In this document: positions 20,007 through 28,558 of the stretch, in pieces
Numbering within the stretch: the first letter of the stretch is position 1
How the letters are laid out: each line of letters begins with the position of its first letter
Assembly (NCBI RefSeq): GCF_030128875.1
Contig: NZ_CP124620.1
Span: 1,798,001 to 1,862,000 of the forward strand
Direction: 5' to 3'
DNA: 64,000 nt
Source of the DNA: Stenotrophomonas sp. BIO128-Bstrain
Lineage (GTDB): Bacteria > Pseudomonadota > Gammaproteobacteria > Xanthomonadales > Xanthomonadaceae
The notes under the pieces: model-generated
Told to the model about the DNA's origin: nothing
Database searches by the model: none
The model's input: only the letters and a program-made list of their open reading frames with translations
Translations under genes and position numbers: made by a program

Positions 20007-22886
20007 CTACTTCACCTCGAACTCCCCGACCAGCACCGTCTCCGCGCGGTCCTTCAACCGCAGCGTGACCTGCTGGTCGCGCTGGTCGCGGCTGCCCCAT
20101 CGGGTGCTCAGGCGCAGCATCAAGGTGGTGGCACCGGTGACCAGCTGCTCGCGGCTGCCGAAGTAGTTCGCTTCGATCCTGTAGATGCCCGGCTTGGCAT
20201 CGCGCAACGAGAACTGCTCCGGGCCATAGCCGCCGGTGAAGTCCTGCGACATCTGCCCGCCCTGGTAGGTCAGCCGGTTGCCGTAGTAGGCGCGCTCGCC
20301 ATTTGGATCGGTGACCCACAGGTCCATGTCGCTGTTGTCACTGTCCCAGCTCAGCACCACGCGCAGGTCCAGCGGCATCGCACGGCGCAGGCGTGGATCG
20401 ATGGCCGAGGCATCCACACGCTCGCGCGCGATCAGTCGGGTCAATTCATCCAGCGCGATCAGCGAGATGCCGTCGAAGCGGCCATCCCACGGGCGTACCA
20501 CCACTTCATACAGCGATGCCACCGCCGCCTGGTACTGCCCGGCCGCTTCCAGCGCCAGGCCGAGGTCACGGAAACTCTGCGGCTCCTCCTCGCCCATCGC
20601 CAGCACCTGGCGGAACACCGGCACGGCCAGCGCCGGCGCCTTGGCCTGCATCAGGCGATAGCCGAGCACGCGCAGCACGTGGCGGTTTTCCAGTTCCATC
20701 TCGGCGAGATTGGAGAGCACGCGCAGGGCCAGCTCCCGCTGTCCGCTGGCCAGCAGCAGATCGGCTACGTCCAGATAGAACGCGCTGCTGCCGGCGTGCT
20801 GTTCGCGCTCCTGCAGATACAGTGGATACAGCTGCGCGGGCGTTGCATCGCGCAGGCGGCGTGCATAGGCCGAATCCGGTGCCCACGGCGCCAGCGTCAG
20901 TGTGATCTGGCCATTGTTGGCCCTGGGGGCCGATTTGGGGCGACGCTCGGGGGTGGCCTCCGCCTCATCGGCCGCCGCCGAGGCGGTCAGCTCGACACGG
21001 TCCAGCGCCATCGGCGCTGCAGGTGCCGGCGGTGGCGCGGCCATCGCCATGGCCACCGGCGCGGCGACGGATCGGGATTCCTGCTTGGGCTGCGGTGGCG
21101 CATCCTTGGGCCAGCGGGTATTCCACCACTGCTCGCGCTCGGCGAACTGGCGGGCGATGCCATCCAGGCGGCGCTTCCGCTCGGTTGCCACGTCGGCCAC
21201 CGTCAACGCATGGCGCTGGTCGTAGGCCGCGCGCAGCGGAGCCGGCGGGCGGATGCCATAGCGCAGATAGTCCTCCAGCGTCTCCAGGACCAGCAGCGAT
21301 GTATCGGCCGTCACGATCCCGAACTGCCGGGCCAGCGCCTTGGCCTCCGGCGCCCCGGCGGGGTCCGCCGCCAGTGCTGCCAACCGGTCATTCGCCCACG
21401 CGTGAGCGACCAGGCCGCCGTCCACCGCACGCGCGTTCGCGACGTTGAGCGTGACCGGCTGCGGATCGCTGTCGCCACCACGCAGGGACAGCAGCACCGT
21501 CGCATCGGGACGCAGCAGGCGGCCGGTGACGCGAATCCAGCCCTGCGCAGCCCGCGAGGCATCCACGTTCACGTCCTCCACGCCACGTGCCAGCACATCG
21601 GTCACTTCGGCGGGCTGCCGCAGCAGCAGCGGCATTACCGTCTCCACCTCCGCCTCGCTGCCCAGCTGCAGCAGCTGACCATGATGGGCGCTGGTCCACG
21701 CACGAAGGCGCGGCGCGTCGGTCTTCGCACCGGCGCTGCTCAATGCATACAGGCGCTGATCGGGCGACAGGGTGGGCAACGCCTGGCGGCCATAGTTGGC
21801 CAGGCCATCGCTGACCAGCAGGTACTCGCCGATGGTGCGGTTCGGCGTCCAGTCGCCCAGCGCACTGGCGCCATCGTGGGGCAGCGCCAACAGATACTCG
21901 CGCAGCGCCGACCAGTCGCCCCGGGTGATCGGGAACTCACGCGGCGCTTCGCTGCGGTCACGCAGCACCGTCAGCTGGACCTGACCCGAGCCGAACACTT
22001 GGAAATAGCGGTCCAGCACGGCCAGCTCAGCCGCACGGTTGCGCGTACCGGCCGAACCGGAGGCATCCCAGAGCAGACCGATGCGCGCAGGCAGGACACG
22101 CGCGGCGGTCGGGGTGCGGACCGGCACGCTGGCCAGCAGATAGCGCTGCCCGTCATGCAGCCCGGTGACCAGGTCAGTGCTGCGCGCAAGCGGAAGGCTC
22201 CACTGCAGTTGGGCAGGCAGATCGGCGCCCCGCCCCTGCCACTGCGCCGCGTAGGCACCGGCCTTCAACGTAAACCCGAGAGGATTGACGCCCACGCCGA
22301 CCGGCTTGCCGGTCCCGCTGGTCTCCAACCGCAGCGTCAGTTGCTCGGCCTGGCGTGCGAAGGACACCGGCAGTGACCAGTGCAGACCCTGCGGCACGAG
22401 CGGCAGGCTGTCACGCAGCACCAGCCGCACACGCCGCTCGCCACGCGCCGGGATGGGATACAGGCGCAGCCGGAACTGGTTGCCGGCGGTCTGTTCCAGC
22501 AGACCCGGATCGACCTGGCGGCGTTCGATCGCCTCGAAGACCTGGCGTCCCTGCGACTTGGGTACCGGCACCGCATCGCGAAGCTCGCCATTGATATCCA
22601 GTGCGAAACCGGCCACCTGCTGGCCGTAGGCCAACGGAAATTCCAGCTGCCCCTCCAGCACGCGCGCATTGGGATTGTGGAAGGTCAATTCGATCGTGGT
22701 TTCGCCGAGCCCTGCCACGACGCGACTGTCGATGTGGGCCTCGGTCAACCGCACCGGCACCTCGGCACCGGCGACCTCCAGGATGGGTGGGCGCGGCGAG
22801 GGAAAACGCCGTGGCTGTGCGTGGGCGCTGGGCAGCTGCCAGCACAGCAGCGCGAGCAGACCGATACTGCGCAGTGCGAGTCCCAT
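20007..22886 (-). CDS. VIT and von Willebrand A domain protein with C-terminal DUF2135
   Basis: A 959-residue exported protein. A signal peptide ends near AHA. A VIT (inter-alpha-trypsin) domain spans about 35-165 (ELTFHNPNARVLEGQLEFPL). A von Willebrand A-like domain has a metal-site motif DASGS at about 300. A proline/alanine-rich linker is around 610-640, then tetratricopeptide-like helices and a C-terminal DUF2135 (DLWVTDPNGERAYYGNR). ATG 22886 follows AGGAG at six bases. Such proteins are thought to bind surface or matrix partners; no function is known. It is tail to tail with the acyltransferase gene, four bases apart. Confidence 0.82.
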   Translation of the reverse strand: MGLALRSIGLLALLCWQLPSAHAQPRRFPSPRPPILEVAGAEVPVRLTEAHIDSRVVAGLGETTIELTFHNPNARVLEGQLEFPLAYGQQVAGFALDINGELRDAVPVPKSQGRQVFEAIERRQVDPGLLEQTAGNQFRLRLYPIPARGERRVRLVLRDSLPLVPQGLHWSLPVSFARQAEQLTLRLETSGTGKPVGVGVNPLGFTLKAGAYAAQWQGRGADLPAQLQWSLPLARSTDLVTGLHDGQRYLLASVPVRTPTAARVLPARIGLLWDASGSAGTRNRAAELAVLDRYFQVFGSGQVQLTVLRDRSEAPREFPITRGDWSALREYLLALPHDGASALGDWTPNRTIGEYLLVSDGLANYGRQALPTLSPDQRLYALSSAGAKTDAPRLRAWTSAHHGQLLQLGSEAEVETVMPLLLRQPAEVTDVLARGVEDVNVDASRAAQGWIRVTGRLLRPDATVLLSLRGGDSDPQPVTLNVANARAVDGGLVAHAWANDRLAALAADPAGAPEAKALARQFGIVTADTSLLVLETLEDYLRYGIRPPAPLRAAYDQRHALTVADVATERKRRLDGIARQFAEREQWWNTRWPKDAPPQPKQESRSVAAPVAMAMAAPPPAPAAPMALDRVELTASAAADEAEATPERRPKSAPRANNGQITLTLAPWAPDSAYARRLRDATPAQLYPLYLQEREQHAGSSAFYLDVADLLLASGQRELALRVLSNLAEMELENRHVLRVLGYRLMQAKAPALAVPVFRQVLAMGEEEPQSFRDLGLALEAAGQYQAAVASLYEVVVRPWDGRFDGISLIALDELTRLIARERVDASAIDPRLRRAMPLDLRVVLSWDSDNSDMDLWVTDPNGERAYYGNRLTYQGGQMSQDFTGGYGPEQFSLRDAKPGIYRIEANYFGSREQLVTGATTLMLRLSTRWGSRDQRDQQVTLRLKDRAETVLVGEFEVK

Positions 22887-23034
22887 GTGAGGCTCCTGAT
22901 CCGATGTCCCTCCATTGAACGCACCGCGATCCGCAATGGGGTTGAGCGGTGGCAATCGCCTGTTCCGGTCATGGACGCCTCATCCGCGCTGGGCCAAGAT
23001 CGCTCTCCACGGATTGATGGACCAAGGATGCCGC

Positions 23035-24081
23035 ATGCGCCTGTTGTTGACCGCCCCGCTGTTGATGGGGCTCGCCCTGCCCGGTTATGCCGCCGCCATC
23101 GAGGGCGTGACGTTCACCCACCACGACTGGACGCTGGCCTGCGACAACACCCGCACCTGCCGCGCCGCCGGTTATCAGGCCGATGACAATGGCGGCGACC
23201 CGGTCTCGATCCTGCTCACCCGCGCGGGCGGGCCGGATCAACCGGTCCACGCGGAACTGATGCTCGGCCAGTACGACGACAACACGGCCACCAAGCGGCT
23301 CAGCCTGAGTATCAATGGCACCTCGCTGGGCCCGATGCAGTTCGATGCCGCCGAGGGCACCGCCACCTTTTCCGCGAAGCAACTCGCTGCCCTGCTCGCT
23401 TCGCTGGCACGCAACAGCCGCATCGAGCTGATGGGCGACGATGGCGCGCGCTGGACGGTTTCCGATCAGGGCGCCTCGGCCGTGCTGTTGAAGATGGATG
23501 CGTTCCAGGGCCGCCTCGGCACACCCGGCGCGCTGATGCGCAAGGGCAAGCAGGCCGAGTCCTCGGTGCCGCCTGCACTGCCGGTGCCGGTGGTGCAACT
23601 GGGCAAGCCGGTGCCAACCCGCCCGGCGGACAAGGCGCTCGCCGCGTCGCCCGCGCTGCGCGCCGCGCTGGCGGCGGTGACGTCGGCCGACGACTGCGAA
23701 GCGTTGGGCGCCGGCGGCAGCCTGTCACCGGACGGCGAACCCGAAGCGCTGACCGTACAGCGGCTCAGTGCCGACAAGCTGCTGGTGTCGCTGAGTTGCT
23801 GGCGCGGGGCCTACAACACCGGCGACGGCTACTGGGTGATCAACGACCGCGCGCCGTACCAGCCGCGGCTGGTCACCACGGCAGCCGTGGGGGATGAGGT
23901 GCGCACCATCCAGGAGGCGCAGAAGGGCCGTGGCCTCGGCGACTGCTGGTCCACCACCACGTGGGGCTGGACGGGCTCGCAGTTCGTGAAGACGGCCGAT
24001 TCCAGCACCGGGTTGTGCCGCCTGGTTGCCGCCGGTGGCGCCTGGGAGATGCCGACGCTGGTGACGCAGGTGATGGAGTAA
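23035..24081 (+). CDS. DUF1176 exported protein
   Basis: A 348-residue protein with a signal peptide (cut after YAA) and the DUF1176 pattern: paired cysteines (LACDNTRTCRAAGY) and a C-terminal block with GDCWSTTTWGWTGSQFV and GLCRLVAAGGAWEMPT. ATG 23035 follows AAGGA. The family is periplasmic and of unknown function. It is divergent from the VIT gene, with 148 bases between, and followed by a decayed copy of its own C-terminal half. Confidence 0.8.
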   Translation: MRLLLTAPLLMGLALPGYAAAIEGVTFTHHDWTLACDNTRTCRAAGYQADDNGGDPVSILLTRAGGPDQPVHAELMLGQYDDNTATKRLSLSINGTSLGPMQFDAAEGTATFSAKQLAALLASLARNSRIELMGDDGARWTVSDQGASAVLLKMDAFQGRLGTPGALMRKGKQAESSVPPALPVPVVQLGKPVPTRPADKALAASPALRAALAAVTSADDCEALGAGGSLSPDGEPEALTVQRLSADKLLVSLSCWRGAYNTGDGYWVINDRAPYQPRLVTTAAVGDEVRTIQEAQKGRGLGDCWSTTTWGWTGSQFVKTADSSTGLCRLVAAGGAWEMPTLVTQVME

Positions 24082-24152
24082 GCCCTCGAACGCGGTTTGG
24101 GAAAGAGTGCGGTGATCGGTTGCCTGTGTGCATCACCGCCAAGCTCCACAGT

Positions 24153-24680
24153 GGCGGGCGCAGCGAGGAGAGGGTTCCCGCCGGACTCTCCATGCCCATC
24201 GTCAAAGTAGTGACACCACCGCCGACCCGCGCGGCGGATAGAGCATTGGAACGATCCCCTTCCCGTCGCTCGGCTCTGCGTGCCACCGAGCAGGTGGAGC
24301 TGCAGGAACGATGCCCCGACCTGTTCCTCGACGAACGCGACCACCCTCTGACCGTACGCAGATTAAGCGGCAGCAAACTGCCGGTTTCCGCCCAATGCTG
24401 GATAAGGGGGCAAAACGCAGGGTTCGGCTATTGGATGGTCAACCACCGCGCGCCCTATCAGGCTGCTCTGGTCACCATATCAGCCGACGAAAGTATTGGG
24501 GCAAGCCACATTTTTGCATCACAGAGGAATGTTGCTGGCGACTGTTTATCGGCCAAGAGCTGGGCGTGGGATGGCAAGGATTTTGTCCCCACATCGGCGT
24601 TGACTATCGGCCTGTGCCGCCTTGTCACCCTTGGCGGACCATGGCAGATGCCGACACTGGTGACCCGTGTGCTGAAGTAA
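24153..24680 (+). pseudogene. Truncated tandem copy of the DUF1176 gene
   Basis: About 175 codons align with the second half of the preceding gene: VPAGLSMPIVKV with VPPALPVPVVQL, GYWMVNHRAPYQAALVT with GYWVINDRAPYQPRLVT, GDCLSAKSWAWDG with GDCWSTTTWGWTG, and GLCRLVTLGGPWQMPTLVT with GLCRLVAAGGAWEMPTLVT. The signal peptide and first half are missing. The only nearby ATG (24192) has no ribosome site. Base use is visibly more A/T-rich than in the parent. It reads as the remnant of an old tandem duplication. Confidence 0.7.
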
Positions 24681-24736
24681 GTGCCTCGTCTGCCCGCTGC
24701 CCTGTCATCGGGCAGTGGTCAGCCCGTGCCAGGGAA

Positions 24737-25246
24737 TCACCTTGGCGGACGCGGCATCCTGAAAGGGAAGGTCTGGCTTAGCAGCTGCTCCAACGAGTCA
24801 TACAACAACTCGGTTTCTCCAGTCTCGTGGAGATACAGATGAAGGACCCCTTCGGCCGTCATCAAAACCGGGTTGCCGGTCCCGTCATCCGATATGACGT
24901 AGGCGTCGCGCCACTGTTCTCCGGCACTTTCCAGATAGTTGTCTCGAAACCGCTCGGTCAGCTCAGTGACTGTTTCATTGCCGATAAGAGAGCCATTGTT
25001 GAAAGCGTGGATCTCGATACCGCCAAATGCACCCCCAAACGCCTTGATGAACTGGATGTAGTCAGCATTGAACTTGACACCAAGTGTCTGTTCCGCGGTC
25101 TCGATCTCAGAATCGGTGGCAGGCAAGCCATAAAGATCCCCGTCCCCCGTCATGATATCCAGGGCGATCATGTCCATTAACTGGTGATCCACTTTGAACG
25201 CACTCGATTCCGCTTTCGTTGGTTCAGATCCTAATTGGTCCAGCAC
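24737..25246 (-). CDS. SUKH-superfamily (SMI1/KNR4-like) protein
   Basis: A 169-residue soluble acidic protein matching the SUKH fold: DSEIETAEQTLGVKFNADYI then FIKAFGGAFGGIEIHAFN, and a later TGNPVLMTAEGVLHLYLHETGE strand pair. SUKH proteins are best known as immunity proteins against polymorphic toxins. The start is uncertain: GTG 25246 is the only start codon after an upstream in-frame TGA, and an internal ATG (MDMIALD) would shorten it. The GC content is lower than in recJ or carB, which suggests recent arrival. No toxin or secretion gene is nearby, so it may be an orphan immunity gene. Confidence 0.72.
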   Translation of the reverse strand: MLDQLGSEPTKAESSAFKVDHQLMDMIALDIMTGDGDLYGLPATDSEIETAEQTLGVKFNADYIQFIKAFGGAFGGIEIHAFNNGSLIGNETVTELTERFRDNYLESAGEQWRDAYVISDDGTGNPVLMTAEGVLHLYLHETGETELLYDSLEQLLSQTFPFRMPRPPR

Positions 25247-25335
25247 AGCAAGTACTGCCCCGCTGCGCCAGAAGTTAACGCAATCGGCACGGACGTTCGG
25301 CGCTCCCCCCTGAAGTCAGAGAACGGGCATGCGCC

Positions 25336-27084
25336 TCACTCATCCGCGCAGTGCTCCACAATCAACTGGATCGCCCCACCGCCCCGGTAATCATCGCTGA
25401 CCAGCCGGTAGGCGATATGCACCTGGTTGGCCGGTGCATTGCCGGTCCAGCCGCTGAAGTGGATGGCGCTGATCGGCTCGGCACGGCCGGGCACGCGCAG
25501 GCTCAGCTTGAGGTGTTTCTCTTTGAGCACCTGCCAGCGGGCTACCTGGAAGTGACCATCGAACAACGGCTCCGGGAAACCCTGCCCCCACGGCCCGGCC
25601 AGGCGCAGTGCCTCGGCATGGGCGAAGTCCAGTTCCTGCGGCAGCAGCTCGCCATCGGTCAGCAGCAGCTGCTGCAGCGAGAGCGGGTCCAGCGTGCGCT
25701 CCACCACGTCCACGAAGGCCTGCTCGAAGGCGGCCAGCTGCGCGTGCGGCAGGCTCAGCCCGGCGGCCATCGCATGCCCACCGAACTTGTCGATCAGGCC
25801 CGGGTGCGCGGCGTTGACCAAGGCCAGCGCGTCACGGATATGGAAGCCAGGGATCGAGCGCGCCGAGCCACGCAGCGAATCGCCACCTGGCTCTGAAGGC
25901 GCAAACGCAATCACCGGCCGATGCAGGCGATCTTTCATCTTAGACGCCACCAGCCCCACCACCCCCGGATGCCACTCGGCATCGAACAGGCAGGCCGCAA
26001 CCGGGCGCACGCCCTCGGCACTGAGCACCGCACGGGACACGGCCAGTTCGGCGTCGTCGGTCATCAGCTGCTGAACCGCACGGCGCTCCGTATTGATCGA
26101 TTCCAGCGTTGTGGCGATCTCACGCGCGTGGGCGCGGTCTTCGGTGAGCAGCAGTTCGATGCCCAGCGCCATGTCTTCCAGCCGGCCGGCCGCATTCAAA
26201 CGTGGGCCCAGCGCGAAACCGATGTCGCTGCCGGTCAGCCGCGAGGCATCGCGCCCGCTGGCTTCGATCAGCGCCTGCAGCCCGACGCAGCCCTTGCCGC
26301 TGCGCAGCCGGCGCAGGCCAGCCGAGACCAGGGCGCGGTTGTTGTCATCCAGCGCGACCAGATCGGCGACGGTACCGACCGCGACCAGGTCGAGCAGGGT
26401 CAGCAGGTCCGGCTCCGGGGCCGTGGCGTAGGCGCCCTGCCCGCGCAGGTGGCGGCGCAGTGCCATCAATACATAGAAGATCACCCCGACGCCGGCCAGT
26501 GCCTTGCTCGGGAAGGCATCGCCGCTGATGTTGGGGTCCACGATCGCATCGGCCGGCGGCAGGTGCTCGCCAGGCAGGTGGTGATCGGTCACCAGTACTT
26601 TCCAGCCCAGCGCCTTGGCCGCGTTGACGCCGGCGTGGCAGGCGATGCCATGGTCGACCGTGACCAGCAGCCCGGGGTTGAGTGGGGCCAGTTCGGCCAC
26701 CAGTGACGGCGACAGCCCATAGCCGTGCAGCATGCGGTTGGGCACGGCGTGCACCACATCGCGCGCGCCGAGCATGCGCAGGCCGCGCACGCCAACCGCA
26801 CAGGCCGTGGCGCCGTCGCAGTCGAAATCACCGACGATCAGGATGCGTTCGTTGTTGGCGATCGCATCGGCCAGCAGTGTTACCGCGGCCTGCATGCTGC
26901 CGAGCAGGTCAGGCGCATGCAACTGGGCCAGTTTCGGCTGGGCCTGTGCGGCATCCGTGACGCCGCGGGCGGCATACAGGCGCTGCAGCAACGGCAACAT
27001 GGACGAGGGCCACTCGCTGACGGCGGCGGCAGGACGGCGCTGGATACGGGGTGCTTCAGACTGGGTCAAAACAGGCTCGATCAA
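25336..27084 (-). CDS. recJ: Single-stranded-DNA-specific exonuclease RecJ
   Basis: A 5'-3' single-strand exonuclease for recombination and mismatch repair. The 582-residue product has the DHH phosphoesterase motifs: GDFDCDGATACA (motif I), VTDHHLPGEHLPPAD (the DHH triad) and GGHAMAAGLSL in the DHHA1 domain, followed by the OB-like C-terminal domain. The start is poorly defined. TTG 27084 gives the full length; no in-frame ATG lies close by and no strong ribosome site is seen. It is last in the minus-strand run that begins with dapB or carA, with one SMAG hairpin just upstream. Confidence 0.93.
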   Translation of the reverse strand: MIEPVLTQSEAPRIQRRPAAAVSEWPSSMLPLLQRLYAARGVTDAAQAQPKLAQLHAPDLLGSMQAAVTLLADAIANNERILIVGDFDCDGATACAVGVRGLRMLGARDVVHAVPNRMLHGYGLSPSLVAELAPLNPGLLVTVDHGIACHAGVNAAKALGWKVLVTDHHLPGEHLPPADAIVDPNISGDAFPSKALAGVGVIFYVLMALRRHLRGQGAYATAPEPDLLTLLDLVAVGTVADLVALDDNNRALVSAGLRRLRSGKGCVGLQALIEASGRDASRLTGSDIGFALGPRLNAAGRLEDMALGIELLLTEDRAHAREIATTLESINTERRAVQQLMTDDAELAVSRAVLSAEGVRPVAACLFDAEWHPGVVGLVASKMKDRLHRPVIAFAPSEPGGDSLRGSARSIPGFHIRDALALVNAAHPGLIDKFGGHAMAAGLSLPHAQLAAFEQAFVDVVERTLDPLSLQQLLLTDGELLPQELDFAHAEALRLAGPWGQGFPEPLFDGHFQVARWQVLKEKHLKLSLRVPGRAEPISAIHFSGWTGNAPANQVHIAYRLVSDDYRGGGAIQLIVEHCADE

Positions 27085-27118
27085 TGACGTGCGCGCCCAT
27101 GATACCGCCCTGCTACCG

Positions 27119-27143
27119 GTAGAGCCGACCGCTGGCCGGCTGC
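27119..27143 (+). repeat. SMAG-type REP hairpin, single copy
   Basis: GTAG followed by AGCCGACC, GCT and GGCCGGCT, a hairpin with one mismatch, matching the GTAG-headed REP family of Stenotrophomonas. It fills the gap between the unknown gene and recJ. Confidence 0.75.
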
Positions 27144-27155
27144 CGTTCGGCGCAC

Positions 27156-28076
27156 TCAGAGCTCGTGCAGCTGCACCGGCTTCTTCCAGAACCGCCAGCG
27201 CTGGGCCTTGTCGATCTCCACGCGGGTGCCGTCCTCGAAATCCAGCACCAGCCGCTTCAACTCCCCGCGTGCGATCGCCGCCAGCAACGGGCGGATCGCA
27301 TCGTTGCCCAGCTGTTCCAGCGAACGCAGCTGGCGCAGGTCCACCAGGGCATCCACGGTCTGCTCCCCGTCGGCCTGCAGGCCCGCGGCCTTGGCCAGTG
27401 CCTGCAGCAGCGCATCGCGGCTGCGGACCTGGGCATGCGCGGTGGTCACACGTTCGGGCAGCTCACCGCCGCCCCAGAACCACAACGAATTGATCGCGCG
27501 CTTGCCCTCGCTCACGCGCTGCTGGTTCCACGCATGCTGGTGCAGCACCACCTGCGCTTCGGTCAGCAGGGCGCGCCAGCGGCGGCCGGCATCGCCTTCG
27601 GGCAGATGGGCGAACAGATCATCGCCGAGCACTTCATCCGGCTCGGCAAAGGCTGGCAGGGTCGTGCCCGGCGGAAGACGCAGGTACCAGCGCGACGGCA
27701 CCGGGGCATCGAGCACGAAACCGAACCCGGCAAACAACGGCTGCAACGCCGGCAGCAGGTGCATGGCATCGGCCAGTTCGGGGCGCAGGGTATCCCCGTG
27801 CCCCATCAGGCGGGCGCCGTGCATGTCCGGCACCACGTTGGCCGGATCGGCCCGCAGCCAGACCGCGCCATCGGCATCGCCAACATCGAGCTGGCGAGTC
27901 AGGGCTGCGGCCGACCACGCGTCCGGCTGCGTCTGGAAATGCCGACGCAGCTGGGCGCGCTCGCCCGCATCGGCACTGCGGCGTTCGGCACGCCCCAGCG
28001 CCTTGGCGACGTCATCGGGCAGCGGCGCCGCCGGAAACCGGCTGCGCGCCGGCAGCAACAACGTCGCCGTGGCCAT
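27156..28076 (-). CDS. Conserved protein of unknown function (COG4255-like)
   Basis: A 306-residue soluble protein with no signal peptide or membrane segment. The most distinctive stretch is NSLWFWGGGELP near residue 200, typical of a proteobacterial family sometimes labelled as a phosphoglycerate mutase; I would not rely on that label. It also has HLLPALQPLFAGFGFVLDAP and a C-terminal FEDGTRVEIDKAQRWRFWKK. It starts five bases after the greA stop and precedes recJ, so it is probably cotranscribed with both. Confidence 0.7.
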   Translation of the reverse strand: MATATLLLPARSRFPAAPLPDDVAKALGRAERRSADAGERAQLRRHFQTQPDAWSAAALTRQLDVGDADGAVWLRADPANVVPDMHGARLMGHGDTLRPELADAMHLLPALQPLFAGFGFVLDAPVPSRWYLRLPPGTTLPAFAEPDEVLGDDLFAHLPEGDAGRRWRALLTEAQVVLHQHAWNQQRVSEGKRAINSLWFWGGGELPERVTTAHAQVRSRDALLQALAKAAGLQADGEQTVDALVDLRQLRSLEQLGNDAIRPLLAAIARGELKRLVLDFEDGTRVEIDKAQRWRFWKKPVQLHEL

Positions 28077-28081
28077 CGCCG

Positions 28082-28558
28082 TCAGTCCAGGTACTGGACG
28101 CTGACGATTTCGTACTCGCGCTGGCCGGCCGGCGCGTCGATGGTGACCGCATCGCCTTCCAGCTTGCCGATCAAGGCACGGGCCAGCGGCGAGGAGATCG
28201 CGATCAGGCCCAGCTTGATGTCCGCTTCCAGGTCGCCAACGATCTGGTAGCGCTTTTCTTCATCACTCTCTACGTCCGACAACTCGACCGTGGCGCCGAA
28301 CACCACCTTGCTGCCGGCGTTGAGCTTGGTGATGTCGATGATCTCGGCATGCGAAAGCTCGCCTTCCAGCTGCTTGATGCGGCCTTCGATGAAGCCCTGC
28401 TCTTCGCGCGCGGCGTGGTACTCGGCGTTCTCCTTGAGATCGCCGTGCTCACGGGCCTCGGCGATCGCCGCGATGACCTTCGGGCGCTTGACCGACTTCA
28501 GGTGGTCAAGCTCTTCGCGCAGACGCTGCGCGCCCTTCAGGGTGATCGGTGCTCTCAT
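28082..28558 (-). CDS. greA: Transcription elongation factor GreA
   Basis: Rescues backtracked RNA polymerase by stimulating transcript cleavage. The 158-residue product has the N-terminal coiled coil with the acidic tip ([20 protein letters not shown]) and the C-terminal FKBP-like domain ([14 protein letters not shown]). The ATG overlaps the carB stop by four bases (ATGA), so the longer open frame upstream is not used. The carA-carB-greA order is also seen in Pseudomonas. Confidence 0.97.
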   Translation of the reverse strand: MRAPITLKGAQRLREELDHLKSVKRPKVIAAIAEAREHGDLKENAEYHAAREEQGFIEGRIKQLEGELSHAEIIDITKLNAGSKVVFGATVELSDVESDEEKRYQIVGDLEADIKLGLIAISSPLARALIGKLEGDAVTIDAPAGQREYEIVSVQYLD

